From contig WSUB01000115.1 of NCBI GenBank assembly GCA_019633425.1, forward strand, positions 62,001 to 126,000: a stretch of 64,000 nt of DNA, written 5' to 3'. This document shows positions 23,458 through 34,369 of the stretch, in pieces. How positions within the stretch are numbered: position 1 is the first letter of the stretch; every line of letters starts with the position of its first letter. Under the pieces are notes generated by a model. The model ran no database searches. It was not told the DNA's origin and saw only the letters and a program-made list of their open reading frames with translations. The stretch comes from Tulasnella sp. 424 (lineage: Eukaryota; Basidiomycota; Agaricomycetes; Cantharellales; Tulasnellaceae). The translations under genes and the position numbers were made by a program.

Positions 23458-24296
23458 ATGCAAGCAGTAAGAGCAGCTGGACTGGGAGTCAGACTTGGGG
23501 CGCGGGCTCGTCCCATCGGTCTGATTTCTGCCTCAGGTAGGGTTTCCTTCCATAAGGAAGTGCGGGGGGTCTGACCATTGCCTGGCTTTTGATTGGCGGA
23601 ACGACACGTCTCATAGCGCAATCTTTGTTGTTGACCAGAGGACCTATCAGGTAACTTTTTTCGCGTATCTGGTAGCTTAAGAGACTCTGCTGATGGCTGT
23701 GTCGTCGACTCTCATAAAGGACTGTGACCTTGAAGCCTACCCCCGCATCCTCTGCAACCAATGTCTTGAATTCGCAGCGCATTCGACGCCCTTCGAGTCC
23801 TCACGCTACTATCTACCAGCCTCAGATGACCTGGGTTCCCCATATCACCAACAGGATCTTCGGTGCCGCTCTGAGTGTGTGTGAGTGTCTGCAACGCGCT
23901 GACGCCGTCGGACCGAAGTCCAACTTTTCTGACCGCTCACACAACCATTTGCAGTGTTGTATGCATCTTCTATCGCATACCTAGCTGGTCCCGTCATCGG
24001 GATCCCCTTTGACGGAGCTCAGATCGTCGAGCTTGTACACTCGCTGCCGGAGTGGGCGAAAGTCTCAGGCAAGACCCTTCTCGCTGCACCTTTTGCGTAC
24101 CATTTCTGGATGGGAGTGCGTCATACGGCTTGGGATCTTATAAAGCGTAAGAAACGATCTATCTATAACCGATTTGATTATTGCCCTAACTTATTCTGGC
24201 GTCCTCCCAGTCACGTCCGTGAAGCAAGTGACCCGGTCAGGCTACGCCGCTATTGCAGCAGCCATCGTTTCGACTGCGTACTTGGTGTCGATGTGA
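23458..24296 (+). CDS. SDH3: Succinate dehydrogenase cytochrome b560 subunit
   Basis: Membrane anchor of mitochondrial complex II, where it helps bind heme b and ubiquinone. Five exons: 23458-23536, 23617-23650, 23720-23880, 23955-24146 and 24211-24296, 183 residues. The N-terminus MQAVRAAGLGVRLGARARPI is an Arg-rich amphipathic mitochondrial import signal. The family signature RRPSSPHATIYQPQMTWVPH contains the quinone-site Ser and Arg region. Three membrane helices follow: GAALSVLLYASSIAYLAGP, LLAAPFAYHFWMGVRHTAWD (with the heme-binding His region) and GYAAIAAAIVSTAYLVSM at the C-terminus. Length and order match fungal SdhC/Sdh3. All splice phases fit. Confidence 0.95.
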
Positions 24297-24575
24297 TATG
24301 GTAGTCTGAAGGATCAAATACAACTTATCCCCCAACCTTAACTAGAGGTGCAAACGCCATCCATGGTTAGAAAAAAATCCATTTTGTCAGTAGGCCACTA
24401 GAGGAAAGGCCACGAAATCCCTTCTCACGAGATATTGGGCTGAGCATTGACCCTCTGCGAGAACATAAGCTTCGTCGGGAGAAAGTTAGGAATGCAGAAT
24501 ATAACGTTCACAGAAAACGGATAAACTATTAATTGGAACCATGATCGAAGTTACAACATTAGGTTCGCTACATAA

Positions 24576-25256
24576 TTAGGCGACGTCGGCATCGTGCTCT
24601 CGAAGAACTTGGTGAGCGTGTCTCTTGGCTTCAGCCGAGACGTTGGGATCTACGAGACAGATGAGCTTTAGTATAAATGTTACAGGATCGAGTACGTCTA
24701 CAATACAACTCACTGTGAACCGTAGCTTTGTAGCCACCAAGAACGCGGTTGGAATGCTCATCCTCGGTACTGCCTCCAGTACCTTCCAGAATTTCGCGAG
24801 CCTTCTCTTTTGCGGCGTCTGAAGTGCGGGGATCTAGATAATGGTGCTCAGACCATTTCTTAGACATCAAAAGTAGTAAAGCGGAACTGACTGCTGAGAG
24901 TAGATTTGTACCCTCGAACTTGGTTTCCGGTCAAAGCTTCGCCATCATCTTCATAACGCGTGCTGGATCCGCGGTCCGTGGTACGTTCGACGGGCTCTCC
25001 GACTTCCTCGAGGATTCGACGGGAACGTTCTGTGAGATGAGAACAAAACAGGTTAGAATTGCTTGTAATGGCCCATATAACATCATGAGCTTGCCTTTGG
25101 CTTCCTCAGAGACGTTGGGATTGTGGATAGCAGCCTAAATGACAAGGGTTCCTCTCGCGTCAGTGAACAATTTAACCAACGCAGAGACGAAATTCAACCA
25201 CACACCTTGTAACCTCCAATGACACGATGGTCGTGAACTTCGGTGGAAGAGGACAT
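24576..25256 (-). CDS. Con-6 domain protein (conidiation-specific protein 6 family)
   Basis: Small hydrophilic protein first described as induced during conidiation in Neurospora and common in basidiomycetes as a stress or developmental marker. Exon 1 (25256-25206) gives MSSSTEVHDHRVIGGYK. It carries three Con-6 repeats: GGYK-AAIHNPNVSEEAKG, GYKSTLS..DPRTSDAAKEKAREILEG, and GGYKATVHNPNVSAEAKRHA ending HQVLREHDADVA. Each repeat is broken by an intron between the GYK part and the N/DP-x-V/T-S part, so intron position is conserved across repeats. A TATAAAA box lies about 100 bp upstream. Biochemical role unknown. Confidence 0.9.
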
Positions 25257-25355
25257 GATAAAAGTGTTTTATGAGTTAGAGTTTAGTATGTGGGATGGGT
25301 TTGGAGCCTGGTTGAGTATGTTGATGAAAGACTTTTGCAATTGCTGCCGGCCTGC

Positions 25356-25362
25356 TTTTATA
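25356..25362 (-). promoter_or_regulatory. TATA box of the Con-6 gene
   Basis: TATAAAA on the minus strand, about 100 bp before ATG 25256. Confidence 0.5.
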
Positions 25363-26070
25363 CAGTCTGCAGCAACAGGAATGACGTCGTAACCATCGTC
25401 ATCAGGAAAGAGTGTTCGTTCGAGATGATTCACTCATGCAAGTTCGCCGGGTGACATGAAAAACGACATTGTTCTGGGCTCCAAACGCCGTTGCTGGGGT
25501 CTGGAGTCAAAAGTGGGGCGATCGCGCGCTTTAGCGTTGTCCAAACCACAGATTGAGCAATCTCCGAGAGAGCCATTGCGGCTCCGGAGATGAATGACTG
25601 GAAGGGAGCACCATCGAACTTTGGCTCTACTGAGAGTGGTGTTGGCTCCGCAGGAAGCCACCGTGGAAGAGGCTTTGGCTACCGCGACGCGAAGTTCGAC
25701 GGCTCCACGTTTGGAAGGGTCTTTGTTCTGATGACCTCAGCAACCTTGCACGTTCGACAAACGCAAAATGGGCTTTGTGACTCTGGATAAACTGTATGCC
25801 AGGCGGCAGCGAAAATGATGGGGCTCAGTGGGATGCGTGGCACGTAGAGAGCGGACGGAACTACGCCGGGGAGCAACGTCGACCGTGTCGCGGTCGTGCG
25901 TGAGGTGATTCTTCTTCCCGTCACGCGGAAGGAGAATACGATTGCGTCCGTTTTACATACGTAAGCTGGGATGCGCGACTTGTGTCGGGCTCGGGCAGCG
26001 GAACCCGGACTCGAATATTCACAACAACCAATGATTCAACGACTGAATAGTCACAAAGATTCAAAGTATC
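25363..26070. other. Intergenic stretch between Con-6 and hydrolase genes
   Basis: Frames of 60-80 codons occur on both strands, with no recognised motif or splice chain. Nothing supported. Confidence 0.4.
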
Positions 26071-27438
26071 TTAACAGACGTGGGCAGGCTCAGGAGCGTG
26101 TCCTGCTCTCGGACCAAGCTCTCGGGTGACAGTCCTTTCGAATAGTTCCATCATAAAACCGAAGCACGACTTGGTGAGGGCTGCGTCCCATCGACCTTTG
26201 GACGATTCGTCTCGAATGAATGCGTGCTGAGCCTGAACTTCCAGGAGCTTCAGAAGCATATATGTTAGAGTGCAATTTATGTGAATAAGATGTGACATAT
26301 CTCACCGAGAAAGTCACATTTGCATCCTCGAGTGTCTTCCGAATCAAGTCGCGTCCGGCTCGGGGAACGTGAGTGTCCTAATCACCTCAACATATATCAA
26401 CGATGGCCGAATGGTCAATAAAACCCTCAATCACCTGCTTGCCGAATATCATCTAGAGCCACATCAGCAATACCATAAGGGTGAGCGTGTGGACATTGAC
26501 TTACGATTAGTTCGCCTTTTCCGGTCAAATCTCCGGCCTGTACTCTTTCCAGCGAGTCGTCCTTCCCCTTCCCTAAAGTAGCGCTATGTATATCTGTCGC
26601 AAAGAAGCATACTGCAGCCAGGACTCGAGGATCGAAAGCCGCTCGGAAAGCAAGGTGACCGCCTGGAGCGTCCGACAGGTGGAGATGAGTCGCACTGTTA
26701 GATTTCTCCCGAGGAAGGGTGGACTAACCAAGACACATCCCAGTAGCTGATACATATTTATCGGGTATTGCAATCAGCGAGTTCGTGTCAGGTTCGTGGA
26801 CGGAGACCTACCAGCTATTCGGCCGTTGCAGTTCGGCAACGAGCTGAGAAGGTCAATCGACAGCTTTGCGTCTTCGTCGTACGCTGCGAGCTCCTTCTCC
26901 ACCTATCATACAGATATAAGCAAACTTGGAAAAAATGAGGAAAAAGATGAAGAGTTTTGACCTTGTAACGATTGCCTCGATCGGTTCCTGAGAATAACAG
27001 CTCAGTCCGGAGAAGCAGATTAATCCGAACGCCATCCAAATACATACCTTCCGTGTCATACGGTATCGCCGTTGGGGGCTCGAATTCATGGAAGCTTGAT
27101 GGGCAAGCTGAAATAAGAATGATTCAGCCCAGCCGTTCAGGCCAGTCAGCACGGCGATAAGGGCCACTGACCAACGACATATCCTTGGGAGGCAATCTGT
27201 CCAGCAAAGCGTTCAACTGGTCCTGTAACCTGGTAGATCTCACTGGAACGAAACATAATTAGCAATGCGCACCACGGGAAGCTGTCACAGTGGCTCGTAT
27301 ATACCTGAATACTACAACTCCGGGAAACTTTGCCTGAGGGTATCCTGGGATGACTGGGCTGATGACATAGATGCCAATATTCTCCGACTCCCCAAAGCTC
27401 GCTTTTACGGTATGCAGTTCCTTGGTAGTAATCAACAT
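26071..27438 (-). CDS. Dienelactone hydrolase family protein
   Basis: Alpha/beta-hydrolase of the carboxymethylenebutenolidase type, which opens lactone rings in aromatic degradation; the true substrate is unknown. It starts at ATG 27438 (MLITTKELHTV). In order: YPQAKFPGVVVFSEIYQVTG, then AACPSSFHEFEPPTAIPYD, then GTDRGNRYK. The nucleophile Cys is in GMCLGGHLAFRAAFDPRV, followed by YATDIHS-like FATDIHSATLG, the catalytic Asp in QDTHVPRAGRDLIRKTL, and the catalytic His in AQHAFIRDE. The stop is TAA 26071. The triad is complete. About nine exons include two of exactly 18 nt, at 26729-26746 (carrying the Cys) and 26435-26452 (MIFGKQ, just before the Asp). It shares a promoter of about 220 bp with the divergent gene at 27659. 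Confidence 0.9.
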
Positions 27439-27658
27439 CTTCCCTTAGTTAGCGGTGGGCTAGAGGTGAACGGTCCTCGGATGAGCGGGGGTAGATCTCC
27501 GAGGCGGCTGAGTTTGAAGCGTGGGAGGTTTATGTCAGCTAGCGTTCTGCGGAAGCAGATGTCGGCTTAGACTGGTGTCAGGCGGGCACGGTTCTGATCA
27601 AAGCACTTCGCCTTGAGGCCTAGTCCCTCACCCTCAGCGACCAACCCACAACCTCCAC

Positions 27659-29185
27659 ATGGAGAGCGCCGCAGCTCCAGCTTGGCCAGATGTCAACGCC
27701 ACCAAGGACGGATCATACTACCCTCGGGGTCGCTCCCCAGCTCCTGGTCAAAAAGACAACGGCGCAATAGCTAAATTATGTATGTTGTTACTTTAGGCTA
27801 CGTTCGCACACGACTCACATTTTGACCCGTTTCAACGGCTCCTAAGCCAAACTAGTACCCAAGGATTCATTTCGCATTGCAATTCAAGCTCGGGACGGCT
27901 ATGACGACCCCACTAGGAACCTACGGTTCCCCGGAACAAGGGCGATTGAAGAGTCCGCCTCCTCTAGCTCAGACTCCTTGCACCGGTCCACACCACCAAC
28001 GACTCAGGAGGAGTTTGACATCCAGCAGCCAATTCCGGATCCTAAGCCAGTCAACGATCTCCAATCACCGAATTCACCAACGTTCGTCACACAGTTCCTC
28101 GATGCTGAGGCCCTCCTTCGTTCTCTGTCCCCAACCCCGGCGTCTCGACAGTCTCCTCTACCCCGGGTCAATTCACAAGAACCATTATCACCTGAAATTT
28201 TACCTCCCAACCCCCGCAGTCCTTCACCATTACCGCCATTACCGCCATTGGACTCTGTCGACGAAGAAACTTCGTCTCCCGACTCAGCCGAAGGCCCGAC
28301 TATTTCCCCGACTCGTCCGCAACGCATTGTAAGATTCAAGTCTCGCGTGCGGATATCATGTATGTTCCTATTATCTCGAGAACCATCTTATATCACATTG
28401 TCGGTTGTTGACAAACTGGTCCATGACTTCCAGCGGGCCGACCTCACCATCAATATCCGAATGATTATGCCAACCCCAGTCTTTCCCGTTCGTCTTCCGT
28501 CTCCGACTCTTCCTCAATATCCGCCCCGCTTCGATCCGCTCCAGAATCGCTCCTCGTTTTCCCTGCTCATAACGCACTGGACCAGACATTCTCCCCCGAG
28601 GACTTCAGCGCGTGGTTAAATGAAAACGGAGGCATGGGAGGAAAGAAGGCCTGGCACCTGGGAGCTGAGGAAGATGATGGTGCATCCTCAGATCAAGATG
28701 ATGCTAGTGAACGAAGTGCTCTGCTTGCGCATCGAAGACGGCGTGGGCAACAGTACACGACACCTTCCTACGGAGTCCCACCTGTGAATCCATATCGAAC
28801 TCCACCAAATCTCGGCGTCAAAACAAATATGGGATCCCCAAGAAACTTGAGAAGTCCACCAACGGGAACTCATCTGTCTCCACCCAAAAGACGGAGAGGG
28901 GGATATGGTTCGTTAACTGCAAGTCCAGCATCAGAGACCGGGAGATTGCTTCGGAGTCCGGGTGGGAGCCGAAGACGAAGGAGAAGTGAAGCTAGGAAAG
29001 AGACGTCATGGTCGTGGGGATGGTTAAGCCCCCTGGTGAGTAACAAACATTCTCAGACCGCAATTCAATACTGAGCGACCTGAATATAGCAATGGTGGGC
29101 AGGTCTCAAGGTGATCTTATGCTGCGGTGCGGCCACTCACGAGGAGCCCACTCCCGGGGATCAGCAACGTGCGATTACTGGATAG
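27659..29185 (+). CDS. Conserved fungal protein of unknown function
   Basis: Four exons from ATG 27659 (MESAAAPAWPDVN) to TAG 29183-29185. The best-conserved-looking part follows intron 1: PKDSFRIAIQARDGYDDPTR, then RFPGTRAIEESASSSSDS. A long disordered region rich in Pro and Ser contains SPTRPQRIVRFKSRVRIS. The next exon has HNALDQTFSPEDFSAWLNE and an Arg/Ser-rich stretch with RRRRGQQ, PPKRRRGGYGS and SRRRRRSEARK. The last exon is QWWAGLKVILCCGAATHEE. No catalytic motif, signal peptide or membrane helix is evident. I recall similar agaricomycete hypothetical proteins but cannot name a function. All exon junctions keep frame. Confidence 0.7.
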
Positions 29186-29491
29186 GTCCGTTACTAAGGA
29201 TCCAAGTTACGCCTGGACGCATTCATGTGTTTTATGATTTATGAACTTTCCCGCTTTCCCGCTTTCCCTTCTCATGTTGTGTGTACATTGTACCGCTGTC
29301 TTGTTATCGTAATGTTGTTTGAAGTGTACTATAAACCTGCAATACCCCTCCGACCCTTTTGGGCCTTTCTCTGCACAAGCATCGCACTCCAGTCGTGTAG
29401 TTGTGGGGTTCACGTCAACACGTCTATGTATTCAAGCCAACCAAAAATGTGTATTAAGGCAATATTGTTCAAATGCAGGATTGTAGTGCTA

Positions 29492-31099
29492 TTACTTGCT
29501 TGCGGGTGGGAGAACCATGGTGGGGGGAAGGGAGGTGACTGGAGGTAACGGAGCTGCGGTTGCTCGGCGGGCGTTCTGGATCATCAATTGGCTAGTAGGT
29601 AGAAGATGATAGCGTTAATTAAGTAGCCATTCATGTACTTGGAAATAGAGACTTACTCCATAACAACGAGAGCAGCCATTGACTCGACGATTGGGACGGC
29701 TCGTGGAACAACACAAGGGTCGTGGCGGCCACGAGCTGCAAGGCTACCAGGAGTACCGTCGTATTGAGCCGTGCTTTGGGCTTGCGAGATGGTCGCAGGC
29801 GATTTGAATCCGACCCTGGAGGTAGGAGAGTAATTTGTCAGCATGAGAGAATTGCGTCAAGTACGCTCCCAGTCCTTCCCACTTACTTGAAGTAGACATC
29901 CTCCCCGTTAGTAATACCACCCTGCACACCACCGCTCCAGTTGGTGCTGGTGGTCAGCCCACCGTTCTCCTTGAGAACGAAGGGGTCGTTGTGTCGGGAG
30001 CCGGGGATCTCGGTTCCAGCAAATCCAGAACCAATTTCAAAGGCCTTGGTAGCGGGGATGCTGAGCATAGCGTGGGCGAGTTTCGCATGGAATTTATCGA
30101 AGACGGGTTCACCGAGACCAGCTGGGAGACCGCGGATGACACAAGTGACGGTACCACCGATAGAGTCGTTGGCTTCCTTTGCACGGATGATTCTCTTTTA
30201 AAAAGTAAGGGTATGTGAGAAAGAGTTTCATCTGCAGATAAGGTGAAGTACTCACCGCTTTCATTGCCTCGCGAGTGTCAGCATGCGGGCACCGAGTGAT
30301 GTCCTCATCGACTTTCTCCCGTGTCACAGTCTTGAGGAGTTGAATGTATTCCGGGTTCAAAACATCGTCGACATGATCTTCGTCCTCTTTGGTCGAAGAA
30401 ATGGTTGTGGATGGGATGGAAATTCTTCCAACGCTGCTAACAAAGGCCACAATCTGGATTCCGTGGACTTGCGTTAGGTAGATATCCGCAATTGCACCTG
30501 CAGCGACACGGCCTGGGAAGGTGATTCAAGTCAGTCCTACTGAACAGGAGGTAAACGTCAAAAGGCGTCTGGCGAACCGATGGTCTCCCGAGCTGAAGAG
30601 CGTCCTCCACCACTGCTAGCCTTGATGCCGTACTTGGTGAGGTAGGTGTAATCTGCGTGCGATGGTCGGGGGTAGAGATCCGTCTCAGTGTAATCATGGG
30701 GACGCTGATCTTCGTTCTTGACGAGTAAGCCGATTGGAGTGCCGAGAGTGGTGTCATGCTCGACTCCGGACTGGATGTTGACAAGGTCCTTCTCGTTTCG
30801 CTGAAAGGGCATCTCCCTGTCAGAACGGCGGAATATCGGACCGAAGTAGTAATAATGACACGTACGGGAGTGGTCAAATTGCTCTGACCAGGTCGTCGAC
30901 GGCTAAGCTGCACTTGAATGTCGGGTGCAGTGAGTTTGAGGCCCTTTCAAAGAGAGTGTTAATTTAGCTTGATTTTTTCCAAGTTGCGTCGGCCGACGAC
31001 CTGACTCACTGGAGGAACGCCGTCGACGATGCAGCCGACCGAGGCGCAGTGAGATTCACCGTAGGTAGTGACGCGAAAGAGTGTTCCGAAGGTTGACAT
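29492..31099 (-). CDS. ARO2: Chorismate synthase
   Basis: Last step of the shikimate pathway: it converts 5-enolpyruvylshikimate-3-phosphate to chorismate using reduced FMN, in the cytosol. Start ATG 31099 ([20 protein letters not shown]), with the family signature GESHxxxxG and its active-site His. Further signatures are [92 protein letters not shown] and the C-terminal [17 protein letters not shown]. It ends [18 protein letters not shown]...PPASK, TAA 29492-29494. About seven exons, all in phase. Length is typical of fungal enzymes. It lies divergent from the SAP30-like gene across a 344-bp shared promoter. Confidence 0.96.
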
Positions 31100-31443
31100 G
31101 ATGGCTTGGAGATATTTTGATTTGATGATTGGGGAGCGTAAAATGGAGGACCTATAAAGCAGGGGTTTGGGAATCAAATCCCCGTCTATAGCCATGGGTT
31201 TCTTGTCTCGATGCTTACACGGTTATTCGCAAGAGATACGTCCAAAGCCTGGGGATGCCGGAGCTTGCAGTTGATGATACGACCGAGGCTGGGATGGGGA
31301 CGAGCAAACGTCCGAGGTTTGTCTGTCGACTTGAAGCGCGGGAACATTTGAAGCCCCTGACGTTCCGTGTCTAACTGACGACCTGCAGACTTCACCACCC
31401 CCTCCTCGGCTACTTCTCACTTCCACCTGTACACCACGCTATC
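31100..31443. promoter_or_regulatory. Shared divergent promoter
   Basis: 344 bp separate the starts of chorismate synthase (minus) and the SAP30-like gene (plus). The plus-strand TATAAAG near 31153-31159 is a weak candidate. Short frames inside it look incidental. Confidence 0.4.
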
Positions 31444-32604
31444 ATGGCTCCGAGAGCAGCTCGCGCCGCGGCACAAGCCAAGAACCGCCAACAAGCCCAA
31501 GACCGGGACTCACCCGCCTCCCTTGACGTTCCAAATCCAGCTGCTGGACGTCAATCCTCCGTCGCTCCCAGCAATCCCCGGAAAAGGGCAGCTCAGAATA
31601 ATGCACAGGAGGTAGCATCGAAGCGAAAGCGAGTTGAAAGCGCTCAAGGGACAAGTGGCATGGGTGACATGGGGCCTCCATCCAGCTCACGGCAGACCAA
31701 AGGACAAACTGCAGCCAGCGGTCTAGCTAGCCACCAAGAGACACCTGCTCCCGGAGAAGGAGAGGAAAAGCCAGCAGTGAGTAGAACTACTCGGAATACG
31801 GTCTTTCACCTGTCTGATTTGAGGTATTTCAGTTCGATTTGTCAACATTGCCACTCGAATGCGTCCGGAAGTACATCCTTCACTACAACCTCGTGCCCCC
31901 CATGTACCCCAGTCCCTATACACGCCATACCCCTCCTCTCCCTCCTCATCTTGTGAATCCACCTCCGGCGCCACCAGCACGCTCGCAGTCCCCTCCATCA
32001 CAGGTTACACCAGCCAACCGACCGCGCCGTGACCTCGCGAAGTCCAGTCGCCGGAGCACCCGCCTGGCTGAAGACGAGCAAATCCAAGCCATTTATGCCG
32101 GTGTAAAAGAGACACATGGTCCCCCGATTCGCCATGACTTGTGGGACATGGAGAAGGCATGCGCAGATATCGCCCAGCGACATTGGGACGACAACCGGAA
32201 TATTCGCGAGAGTGAGATTGTGGAAGAGTTCATTTGGAGCATCCGGAGTAAGAGTGAGTCTCTCGAATATAGCACGCTTGTTTATTCCATATGCTTACCC
32301 ATATGGTCAGGTCGTTCATCCCTCTAACCTCCCTGTCGACGCATGCTGTGATCTGCAGCATTGCGCTGGTCCCCGCCACACTCTCCTCATGGACACGTTC
32401 ACCTCACTCCTGTTTCTTTATTTATGTATTTGTAACGATCATTTCTCTCATTAACATATTCAGCGACTTGTTCTGTCACATCACCGTGCTCACTCCTGAC
32501 TATGATGCTGTGCAGTCCAAACTGGAAGGCGGTCCATTACCGTTGCAGCAGATAACCCAAAACTGGACAGACTGAGACGCCAGGCCTGGATGTTCGATCA
32601 TCTG
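31444..32604 (+). CDS. Putative histone deacetylase complex subunit, SAP30-like
   Basis: Exon 1 (31444-31779) starts MAPRAARAAAQAKNRQQAQ and is basic and disordered, with KRKRVES as a likely nuclear signal. After a GTGAGT...TTCAG intron comes FDLSTLPLECVRKYILHYNL, which resembles the Sin3-binding segment of SAP30 (Leu-rich then RKYxxxYxL). A Pro-rich region with ANRPRRDLAKSSRRSTRL follows, then DLWDMEKACADIAQRHWDD and ESEIVEEFIWSIRSK, as in the SAP30 C-terminal half. The next exon, joined in phase, reads IQTGRRSITVAADNPKLDRL to about 32604. The 3' end is uncertain: read-through in that frame runs to TGA 32794-32796, overlapping the start of the next gene. The SAP30 assignment is inference. 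Confidence 0.6.
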
Positions 32605-32773
32605 GTGATTCGTATATATGCGCAGCATCGCCGGAGCAGCGAGCCTCTTGTATTTCACTGGATTCGATTTCCTCGAAATGTTTGGAAGGCGCTCAACGGA
32701 CTTAGCATCGGTCTCCGGAGAGCCGAATTTATGAGTCTCGGACCGTCTCCGTTCACTAACCGAGCTTCAGACC

Positions 32774-33928
32774 ATGGACCCTCCAGCTGGTTCTGATGCT
32801 CAAGGTGCCTATGGTCATCCCGAGGATGACGAGATCGTTGCAAGGATCCCTATTCACATCTCTCGCTCACTTACACCACACATCCACCTCCACCAATTCC
32901 CGCTATTAACACGACCTCTTGAAGTCCCAGAATCAGCCCGAGTCACGGGAAAACGAATCAAGGCTCGGTCTAAGCCCGAAGCTGGGAGATACGAGATCCA
33001 CGTCCCAGTTGATACTCGCCCAGCCATGTGGAATGCTGAACAGGCCAAGGAGTATGGTGCTGCGAGGGCGGAGGAAGATGCTGAGGAGAGGCGGTTGGTG
33101 GAAGGAGAAGACAAAAGCGAAAAGGGAAGCAAGAAGGGCAAGGGTGCTTTGAAGAAGGAAGGACGAAGAAAGTACGAGAGCGACGAGGAGGAGGAAGAGG
33201 AAAAAAAGAAGAATGCTAAAACTTTGAAGGAAACACGACTACGTAGCGAGAGGATCACGACCAAAGGGGACTACTTTGTCGGAGTCCTAAGAGACGGTTC
33301 GTATCACGTCAACCAACCTGTCTCTCCTAGCCACTGACTTGACTTGACCTCAAAGGACAACTCTACTTGCATCCCATTTCTCAGGTCCATCAATTCCGAC
33401 CAACATTGACATACATGGATGTGCTATCACGCAAAACCAAACCTACCGCTGATGACGACGACGATGGCGAGGAAGAAACGGCCGCCCCGGCACCAACCGC
33501 ACCTGCCGCCAAAGCTGCTCGGGAAGTCGTCGTTGCTGCTCGTGGTACTCCCGGAGAGGCAGCGGGAAATGTCGGTGGATTATCGGCTCTCCGCAGAGAT
33601 ATGATATCGACTATGCGGAAAGAGCAAGAGGAGCGGTGGGTCGAGATGCAGTGGGATGACGAAAAGGTATGTTTCGCCTTACAGGTTGTGAACCAAGCAA
33701 ATTTTCTCATCACTCCCCTATGTCCCGCTTAACGTATTCTAGGCATCGCACACGTCGGAACTTTATGAAGGGCTCTTCTCAGCTGGAAGCAATGACCCGC
33801 TCCGTTGCACTAGCAAGCTTTCGGATGTGTTGACTGGGATTAAAGGTCTCACCAAGGCGAGTGTGCTCTACTTTATCGGTACTCATGCGCAACCTCTTAA
33901 CTTGTCTGAGACTCTCCCTCCGCAGTGA
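32774..33928 (+). CDS. RPC37: DNA-directed RNA polymerase III subunit RPC5 (Rpc37-like)
   Basis: Subunit of nuclear RNA polymerase III that, with Rpc53, aids initiation and termination. Start ATG 32774 (MDPPAGSDAQGAYGHPEDDE). The Sin/RPC5 family signatures are EIVARIPIHISRSL, LHLHQFPLLTRPLEVP-like LHQFPLLTRPLEVP, KPEAGRYEIHVPVDTRPAMW and ETRLRSERITTKGDYFVG, then after a short intron GQLYLHPISQVHQFRPTLTY and MDVLSRK. An acidic/Lys-rich insert lies in the middle and an Ala-rich linker precedes KEQEERWVEMQWDDEK. The last exon holds SELYEGLFSAGS and ends LPPQ, TGA 33926-33928. Three exons, all in phase. Confidence 0.88.
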
Positions 33929-34369
33929 GACATTTTTGGACGCTACATCTGCGTACCCTGTAGATGAAAGAACCCCGTGATCCGTAAGGAGCTATGAATA
34001 GCCCGGAGAAGGTTTTGGAAGGCATCCTTGGAGCACTTGACATTAAGTACAGCTAAGCCTCGAATGCAAATATCAAATCAGAGCCCGTTGACGAATTGTA
34101 CCAGAAATGGAGAACCAACTTTCAATCGCATATCAATACACACAATTTATTCTAGGTCTCACTTGTTCTGTTGGACCCGACTTGGACAGGAGAGGCACCC
34201 ATCGGGCTAATGAAGGCCCCGACCAGGACACGGCGGTCTCCTTTTAGGTCGCGAGGTATCATCGATCCATCAATCCATTCGAGAAACTGGTTAGTACAAT
34301 CCAGTTGGTTCGCAAGGTAACGACAAGTACAATATTCAAGAATGGTGTAAAGAGGCTCCAGGTCAACAT
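33929..34369. other. Intergenic stretch between convergent genes
   Basis: Holds the 3' flanks of RPC5 (plus) and F-box copy 1 (minus). Its F-box side (from about 34050) matches the 3' flanks of the other two F-box copies, so it belongs to the amplified unit. No gene seen. Confidence 0.5.
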
